Of a stretch of 64,000 nucleotides of DNA, positions 57,849-64,000 are shown one piece after another. The stretch is from positions 13,827,190 to 13,891,189 of the forward strand of contig CM068553.1 of assembly GCA_035048495.1 (NCBI GenBank). Direction: 5' to 3'. The notes under the pieces were generated by a model. That model was given only the letters and a program-made list of their open reading frames with translations. It was not told the DNA's origin and ran no database searches. The translations under genes and the position numbers were made by a program. Source of the stretch: Euptelea pleiosperma. Its lineage: Eukaryota; Streptophyta; Magnoliopsida; Ranunculales; Eupteleaceae. The first letter of the stretch is position 1. Every line of letters starts with the position of its first letter.

Positions 57849-58536
57849 GAGGCTGATGAATTTATAATCGGGCTCCCTATATCTGGTGATGGGAAGGAGA
57901 CGCCACAGTCGAACAAAGTTCGTAGTGTTGCCGGAAGGCTCGCCGTTAGAGCCGCAGAGAGGTGATATTCTTCATTGTGGTACTAATTAGGTTCTTAGTT
58001 TGTCTACTTGTTGTGTTTTCAAAATTTCCTTAGTTTGCATTTTCCACTTGCAAATGTAGAGAAATTTGAACAATATAGTCTTGACTAATTTCCAGTTATT
58101 TAGAGAAATTTGAACTTTGATATAGAATATAGTATGCCACGAACATATTTCTTGAATTGGATCATTAGGATCTCTGAAAGAGAATTTATGTTAGAGTATA
58201 TATTGTAAGAAAATAGCTCAAACTGCATGCACAATTTTAATTATGAAATTACTAATAAAGGAGTTCATTTTTCATCCCACCATTATGTGACAAACATTAA
58301 GGAAGCTATTAATTTTGGAGAAGTTATAAAGATCTCCTAGTCAACAAATTTAATAGAGTGAAGGTTCAACTCACAAATCGTAGCCTTATGAACACCTCAA
58401 TTTCTAATAACAGAATCAATCTGCCTCTTTTGTTGTCAACATAACTTTTTATATCAACCCCATGCTTTGATTTTTTATTCAAAATCCCACTATTTGTAAA
58501 GACTAACTGACCAAAATTAAACCTGTAAAAAACCTG

Positions 58537-59053
58537 TTGGAATACTAGGGTTTTTGGTTAGACACTAACAAGTAACATAACTAAACGAAGAAGAAGAAGA
58601 AAAGATGGAGAAGAAGAAAAGCAGAGAGAAGAGGAGAGAGGGGAACAACATTCTATCTATCACCCCCGTTGCCTTTATGTTCTATTTATATTGGTAGGGT
58701 TATAACGTGTAATCCCTCCCTACTTGACCTGAAATTACAAATACATCATTAGACAATTAAGGTAATGACTAATCTGCCCTTGTACTTAAAACTGAAATAT
58801 ATAAAAGATAAACAAGCTAGAAGTAAATAAATGATTCTAATACTCCCCCTCATGCTGGAGTGTAGACATCCATGCCCAGCTTGAAACAAATCTTCTTAAT
58901 ATAACTCTTTTTCCGTGCCTTCCTTGGTGAAGGTATCTCTGCATGTTGGTTCTGTGAGAAAAAAATAAGGAGTGGCAATTTCATTGTTAGTTACTTTCTC
59001 CTTGACAAAATGACAGTCAACCTTGATATGTTTCGTTCTTTCATGGAAGACCA
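58537..59053 (-). mobile_element. Copia 3' end and LTR in intron 3 of copy B
   Basis: Minus strand: pol C-terminus (59053 down, AACGAAACATATCAAGG, then AAGCTGGGCATGGATG), polypurine tract CATGAGGGGGAGT (58854-58842) and an LTR of about 305 bp ending TATTCCAACA (start of plus-strand text TGTTGGAATACTAGGG at 58535). It is the same insertion as 36061-37680 in the left arm, but here the RT and RNase H body is gone while the LTR is kept; in the left arm the reverse holds. Confidence 0.85.
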
Positions 59054-59660
59054 TGGTTTCAAGTTTCGGTAGTGGATGAAACTACTTTGGTTTCGGTTGG
59101 TTTCGTCCGAAATCAAATTAATTTGAATAAATTAAGAATTGTTTGAGATAGAGTGTCGGTGTGTGTTCGACACGGCAAATTTTCAGAAATGGAGTGTCCC
59201 AGCTAAATTGATCGCCATCATATCCTTAACATGTTTAGAAGATAGAAAATATTCTTGAGAAAACACTTCTTACATAAACACTCATGTTTTTCTGAGACAT
59301 TGTAGTGGATGATGAATGAGCTTATGCTTAGTTACCCATGATTTGTCAGTTATCTGTGAATTACGTAATTTGTTTGTGTTCTTCTAACAATATTATTTTA
59401 TTATATATTTTTTTATCGTGATCATCATCATTGTTATTATTTTGGGAGTGGAGTGGGTGGGAAGGGGTTAAGAATTAATGATATTTGACTTAAGCAAAGG
59501 TATTGTTTGAACCCTTTCATGTAATTTTTTTTGGCCAAAGATCTGTGTTAAGGGGTTATATTCATATTATTTGCATGTTTGTAGTTTTAAATCCAATTTT
59601 AAAGAAACCTATATTAACTTTGGGTATGGAATATTAATTTCATTATTCCTTAATACACAG
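59054..59660. other. Rest of intron 3, copy B
   Basis: Begins with TTTCGGTTGGTTTCGTCCG sequence of unknown origin next to the copia break, then AT-rich intron. Nothing else recognised. Confidence 0.4.
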
Positions 59661-59729
59661 GGGTTGGAGAGTATACCTGCAGGATGAACATGGGACATCA
59701 ACAGAGGCCCTTGATTACATGATTGATAT

Positions 59730-60567
59730 GTAATTATTTCTGTGATGTGTCCTAATTATTTTGATTTCATTCTTGGTTAGATTGAGGCATAGCTATCAAT
59801 TGTCATTGGCATGTTAGATGTGTTCTTTATAATTTTCTTCGATTTAGTATTTATTATGCCTCTACACAGTACAATCACTGATCAGCTTGTGCTTTCAAGC
59901 TTCAAAAAAACAAAAAACAAAAGATGTTGCATGTAGAGTCAAAAAGGAAAAGGGAAAAGACAGGGATAATCAAGAACGTTTCTTCAAAACCGTCAGTCAC
60001 CGAGACTGCTCCGGCTATCAAGGGGGGCTATCAAAGGCCTATCCATACTTTTCAAAAAAAAAATCAAAGGCCTATCCGTTTCTGATCTTTTCTCTTGTTA
60101 ATCCATATTTAGAAGAGGGAAGGAAATAGTTAGGATAAGAACCAGATAAATCTTGTTTTCATCTTTTGGATTCAGTACTAGCATTGTTAATCTTCTGCAA
60201 GACTTAAGTGCCCTTGTTTGAAGTAATAAAATACAGCATTGCCTAAGTATTAATTAACATACATTACAATGGCCCCTCAAGCTGGTACATAGATGAATAA
60301 TTAATTGTTCAATCATTTATTGTTGATGCTGTTATAGGAGTTCTGTTGTTGCTGATGACGAAATATGCTTCTTCCTACACGACAAATGTTATCGATTATC
60401 CGTGATTTAAAAACCATGCTACACTAGTGAAGTTTCAATCATGGAGTTGCAATACTGCTATTAGTGAATTGCATAAGATGTAAATAATTAAAATAAAATG
60501 AAATGTTTGGTATGCCCCTATTATGTGAACCTAAAAATAGAATATAACTTTGTCAACTCACTTTTAG
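59730..60567. other. Intron 4 of YqgF-like copy B
   Basis: Matches the left arm from 32420 to 32920 in reverse, which is where the left arm's homology breaks off. No element inside; a short duplicated phrase (AAAGGCCTATCC) at 60033 and 60067. Confidence 0.5.
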
Positions 60568-61084
60568 GGGCCTCAACAAATCTGCTCGCCAAGGAAAAAT
60601 TGATGCATATGCTGCCATGGTATGCAAGAAATCTTCTCACCTTTTCTTATAATATAGTTTTATTTTCATTTTCAAGAAATTTGTTGGTGATATCTTCATT
60701 TCTTTTCCTTTAATACTCAGATGGTTCTGAATAGATATTTTGCCATGTCGGGTGAAGGAACTGAACTTGTTCTTCCCAGGCAGTTGGAACTTCAAGAAAA
60801 ACTTCGACAAGGTCCACCCAAGGACTTGGATTTTTTCCCAGAAGAACTTCAGGGCTGACAACGTATTGCTGATCCAAGAAGTAGGATTCAAAACCTTAAT
60901 TAATTTTGTGCTCTTTATTGACATGTAGTGAGTAATAGAGTGGCCGACAGATTGGCTGTCTAAAGAGAGGAAGCAATGGCTTGGAACTGTCCTAATCTTT
61001 GACCATGTATGTAGTGGGTAAAGCTTTTATGCTCCGGGATGGAGTGTATAATAATGTTTGTTTTACAATTCCTTTCATTTTGGG

Positions 61085-61188
61085 TCAGGGAACTGAACTT
61101 GTTCTTTCCAGGCAGTTGGAACTTCAAAAGGAACTTCAACAAGGTCCACCCAAGGACTTGGAATTTTCCCCAGAAGAACTTGAAGGCT
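61085..61188 (+). pseudogene. Tandem duplicate of the last exon (exon 6') of copy B
   Basis: Starts after GGGTCAG with GTELVLSRQLELQKELQQGP and ends FSPEELEG before TGA. It is homologous to exon 6 (60721-60858) and in the same phase, so exon 5 could splice to either. The downstream flank (CTTTATTGACAT near 60910 and 61250) is also repeated, so the tandem unit is about 340-360 bp and includes intron and 3' flank. Confidence 0.75.
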
Positions 61189-61942
61189 GACAAGGTGCTA
61201 CTGATCCAAGCAGTAAGATGCAAAAATCTTCATCAATTTTGTGCTCTTTATTGACATTTATGTAGTGAGAAATACAAAATTGGCTGTCAAAAGAGAGGAA
61301 GCAATGGCTTGGAACTCATCTTTGTTGACAATAGGTGCTAATCTTTTAGCATGTATATAGTGGGTAAAGCTTTATGATATGGGATGGAGTGTATGGTAAT
61401 GGATGGTATACAATCCCTTTCATTCCTTTCATCCCTCCCTAGAAATTATCAATAGCCCAATGGCAATTTCTACAGATGTGTAAATTTCTTATAGAATCTT
61501 CAAGGGCTGAGTTGAGAAGCATAGAGTAGATCTGCAAGCCCTTTCTAGATTGAAGTGAAAGTGACCCATCTGAATTATCAAGCAAGTTGGTTGGAGTTTC
61601 TGGTGATCAAATGTCAAGAATTTTATGGTAAAACATTTTGTGGGGATTGATTGAGAGGTGTAAAAGGAGATGAACCCTTTATTATCTCTGTTACTAGTCA
61701 GTCGCGCATCAGAGTAAGCTGAACTGGTAAGGGTGTTCTTAGTCTCTTCAGTTGGCTCTCTAAGAAGCCATATCCATGTTTAACAAAAGAGTCGGTTGAA
61801 TGGTTGGTTCAATTAGTTTCGGAATTTGGTTCTACACTGATGTTTTAATTTGTTTTCTGAACATGAAATTAATCACTTGAGGATTACTGTGTGCACAAAT
61901 GCTGAAAGATTAACAACATTGTTAGCTTAATTTCATTGCACA

Positions 61943-62102
61943 TCTATATAACAAAACAGGACGGTTGTCTCCCCCTCTTATCCGGCTTCATAAAGGATGG
62001 CTGAGATCTTATCACACCAAAAGGACGGTGGATCTCAGCCACTTACACCCAATTTTGACAAACGCTTTGTCGATGAGTGCCGTGGACACGGGTCACCTAC
62101 CA
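61943..62102 (+). mobile_element. Small Helitron, family H1 copy 3
   Basis: Begins TCTATATAACAAAACAGG after A. Carries GGTTGTCTCCCCCTC and GACGGTGGATCTCAGCC and the GTGCCGTGGACACGGG hairpin; the end (CACCTACCAT) is mutated from CTAG. Confidence 0.6.
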
Positions 62103-62854
62103 TTTACCTCCATATAAGGAATGAAATGGGTTGGATTTACATATAGCCCAAGGGTCAGGCTCAGGCTCAGGCTCAGGAGCCCCACTTTTTATGCCTCACC
62201 CGAGGGGTGTTACTTTTAAAACGGATTGAAACAGCCAGGGGCAAAAATGAAAAAAATGAATTTTAATGATTTTAACAGAAAAAAGTGGTGTTGAAATTCA
62301 AAATTCAAAATTTTAAATTTTAAAATTAAAAAAAAAATAGAATTTGACCGAAATTTAATGGTTTTCTTATACCCTTCTTATCTTATATGGCTTCAATAAT
62401 GAGTGGCTAAGATCCACTATGCTTCATATCAATGGCTGAGATTAACTCCCATCCGATTTAAACAAACACCGTCGGAAAGTGCCACGGGCATGACACATAT
62501 ATCAAGACAACTCCGTTATATATTCTCTTATCTTACCCATCCATCTAATGTGGACGGTTAGATAAAGAGTGGTTGAGGTCAAATCCATCGATCTAAAGTG
62601 GACAGTTAGAATTCAGCCACTCAATCCGCTTCATTTAACCTCAATTTATTCAAAATTTAAATTTCAACACTGTTATTTTTTGTTATTTCTGTTATTTTCT
62701 CATTTCTCCCTCTATGCATTACAATCTGTTATAACAGCCGTTATAATGGAAAAAACGGTAACGCCCCAGTCCGTTATACCGTTTCAGTGCCGAACGCACC
62801 AATTTTTGCAAACGCTTTTGTAGGAGAGTGCCGTGGGCATGGGCCATTTACTAT
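62103..62854. mobile_element. Composite of decayed Helitron H1 and M3 pieces
   Basis: 62212-62365 is an M3 fragment (GGATTGAAACAGCCAGGGGC). 62370-62510 is an H1-type block (GGCTTCAATAATGAGTGGC, GTGCCACGGGCATG). 62540-62850 is another H1-like block interrupted by M3 sequence (GTTATAACAGCCGTTATAAT, CCCCAGTCCGTTATACC near 62730-62780), ending GTGCCGTGGGCATGGGCC. A GGCTCA triplet repeat sits at 62158-62178. Confidence 0.5.
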
Positions 62855-63025
62855 TCTATATAACAAAACACATTGGTTATCTCCCTACTTATACCTCCTC
62901 TTATAAGTATCAACAAAAAGGGCCGAGATCTAATCCTCCCCCAAATGGACGGTGGATCTCTGCCACTCACCTGATTTTGGCAAATTCTTTGTCAAGGAGT
63001 ACCGATGGCACGGGGCACCCACTAG
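62855..63025 (+). mobile_element. Small Helitron, family H1 copy 4
   Basis: Starts TCTATATAACAAAACAC, ends GGCACCCACTAG before T. Contains GACGGTGGATCTC and the ACCGATGGCACGGGG terminator-like hairpin. Confidence 0.7.
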
Positions 63026-63330
63026 TCTATATAACAAATAGAGAAGTTGTCTTATCTCCTATCTTATCCTGCTTTATAAGATAAAAGAGTGGTTTAGAAC
63101 AAATCCATCCATATAATGTGGACAATTAGATTTCAGCCACTTAATCCCTCTCATTTATTCGGTCACTTTCACACTCATTTGAGCCCCGCGCACAACAGAT
63201 TGAAATTTTAAAATTCAAATTTTGAATTTTAGCGTCGTTAACTCCCCCAGTCCGTTATATTGTTTGAGTGCTGAAGGCACCCAATTTTTGCAAAGAGTTT
63301 GAGTAAGTAAGATTCCAACTAGATGCTTTT
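63026..63330 (+). mobile_element. Helitron H1 copy 5, directly abutting copy 4
   Basis: Begins TCTATATAACAAATAGAG immediately at the CTAG end of copy 4, a head-to-tail arrangement. The body is longer and contains an M3-like fragment (63200-63262: CCCCCAGTCCGTTATATTG). The 3' end (TGCTGAAGGCACCCAATTT) is decayed. Confidence 0.5.
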
Positions 63331-63544
63331 GTTCGTTTCCTTTTTGGTAGGTAAGGAAGTTGAAAACATGATGCCCATGATTGTGTAGAGTCAACTGTCA
63401 CACTGTGGCTTGGCATCAACGTTGATGATGGCCGTTAGTCATCGGAGTTTTGTTCTTTAATAATAGTGAAAGCAAAATGTTGAGTCCGTGAAGAGGGAGA
63501 ATTTTTTATATTGGCATTTTTTTATACGGGCGTATGCTACACAT

Positions 63545-63957
63545 AGGTGAAGGCCACGTGACAAACTCCTAGATAATTATGATTGTACAAATGTTTGAAA
63601 CAACCCGAGGTGGACCTACATACCAAAAATCAGTCTGATTGGTATTTTCTAGGTGTTGGATCTCAGTACCCAAAATAATTTTCGAATCGTAGGGTTGAAA
63701 ATTAATCCATGAAAAAGATTCAAATCCAACGGTTAGAAACAACCAATCCGGCTAATTTTTGGTATACATGGCCACCTAGGGATATGTTTCAAACATTTGT
63801 AAGGTCATGGATATCTAAATGTGAGCCATGGTATTTATAGCTGCGTCTGGACGTCTGATCAAAAAATAATAGGATCAAAATTTTCTCATGGAGATGAGCA
63901 AATTTTTTTCCCGAGCGTCGTGCCCCAACCCTAGTTTTGACTTTGAACTAGTACTAG
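63545..63957 (-). mobile_element. H2/M2-type element, partial
   Basis: Minus strand 5' part: CTAGTACTAGTTCAAAG followed by CAAAACTAGGGTTGG parallels the H2 Helitron start at 17913. The body 63545-63840 is an M2 fold-back core (AGGCCACGTGACAAACTC, CCAAAAATCAGTCTGATTGG, CCAATCCGGCTAATTTTTGG). A 3' end was not found. Confidence 0.5.
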
Positions 63958-64000
63958 CTAGGGGCGGCACATGCATTGCACGCGAGTGATTGTACAGGAT
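63958..64000 (-). mobile_element. 3' end of another H2 Helitron, cut by the window
   Basis: On the minus strand GCGTGCAATGCATGTGCC precedes GCCCCTAG, matching the H2 3' end hairpin and CTAG. The base beyond is C, not T, so it may have inserted into the neighbouring element's end. The rest lies outside the window. Confidence 0.5.

Larger units (their letters stand above)
56786..60858 (+). pseudogene. YqgF/RuvX-like putative pre-16S rRNA nuclease, copy B (one frameshift)
   Basis: Exons 56786-57093, 57185-57244, 57849-57961, 59661-59729, 60568-60619 and 60721-60858, GT-AG throughout, would give about 246 residues. Conserved YqgF blocks: motif I GLDLGMSRTGVALS (exon 1), EADEFIIGLPISGDG and TPQSNKVRSVAGRLAVRAA (exon 3), YLQDEHGTSTEA (exon 4), IDAYAAM (exon 5), VLPRQLELQEKLRQGPP and FFPEELQG (exon 6). 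All three expected acidic residues are present. The only lesion seen is a 1-nt deletion in exon 1 (near 56938, 308 nt versus 309 in copy A), giving TAA at 56942-56944 within the presumed transit region. Internal restart at the next in-frame Met would lose motif I. A sequencing error cannot be excluded; otherwise this is a recent pseudogene. A copia 3' end lies in intron 3. Confidence 0.85.
55400..61910 (+). repeat. Right arm of the large inverted duplication
   Basis: Reverse-complement partner of 31094-40625. It is shorter because it lacks the left arm's insertions, but it has private insertions of its own: a Tourist-like MITE (55881-56106) and an M3 element (56157-56496), across which homology to the left arm resumes. 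Confidence 0.88.

Noticed and set aside
31094..61910. Inverted arms as an assembly artefact
   Set aside because: The arms differ by many substitutions, small indels and private insertions with their own target duplications, which an artefactual duplicate would not show.

Overview
This is nuclear DNA of a flowering plant. The genes have GT-AG introns, the proteins belong to plant families (IQD, QWRF/DUF566, GT8 sphingolipid glucuronosyltransferase, pectin methylesterase, plastid-type YqgF), and the space between is packed with plant-type transposons (copia, TRIM, Helitron, Tourist-like and 9-bp-TSD elements). I cannot name the species. Genes are sparse: two clearly intact genes, one apparently intact gene, one orphan first exon, and two broken copies of one gene.

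Layout. 0.5 kb: first exon of an IQD calmodulin-binding protein with no continuation visible, followed by a 113-bp minisatellite. 3.1-8.6 kb (minus): QWRF7-like gene, five exons, with a complete TRIM retrotransposon in its last intron and fold-back elements in its first. 8.7-26.4 kb: no gene; a dense field of MITEs, Helitrons, a solo LTR nested inside another element, and a direct segmental duplication (about 16.1-19.0 versus 22.0-23.5 kb). 26.7-30.5 kb (plus): intact IPUT1/PGSIP6-like glucuronosyltransferase, five exons. 31.1-40.6 kb: left arm of a large inverted duplication, carrying YqgF-like pseudogene A (minus), a copia fragment and other insertions. 40.6-55.4 kb: spacer with MITEs, an intact pectinesterase 53-like gene (47.5-49.4 kb, plus) and a copia element disrupted by nested insertions. 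55.4-61.9 kb: right arm of the inverted duplication with YqgF-like copy B (plus). 61.9-64 kb: head-to-tail array of small Helitrons and related elements.

The most informative structure is the inverted duplication. Both copies of the YqgF-like gene keep the same exon borders and the same tandemly repeated last exon, yet each is broken by different lesions: copy A by a stop in exon 1, a 1-nt deletion in exon 3 and loss of exon 4; copy B by a single 1-nt deletion in exon 1 upstream of the catalytic domain. The second strong signal is a high-copy family of about 340-410 bp elements starting AAGGTTTAAA and ending TTTAAACCATG, with 9-bp target duplications and interiors built of GTTATAACGG or GTTTAAACGG palindromes. 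The genes do not form a pathway; they are ordinary unrelated plant genes.
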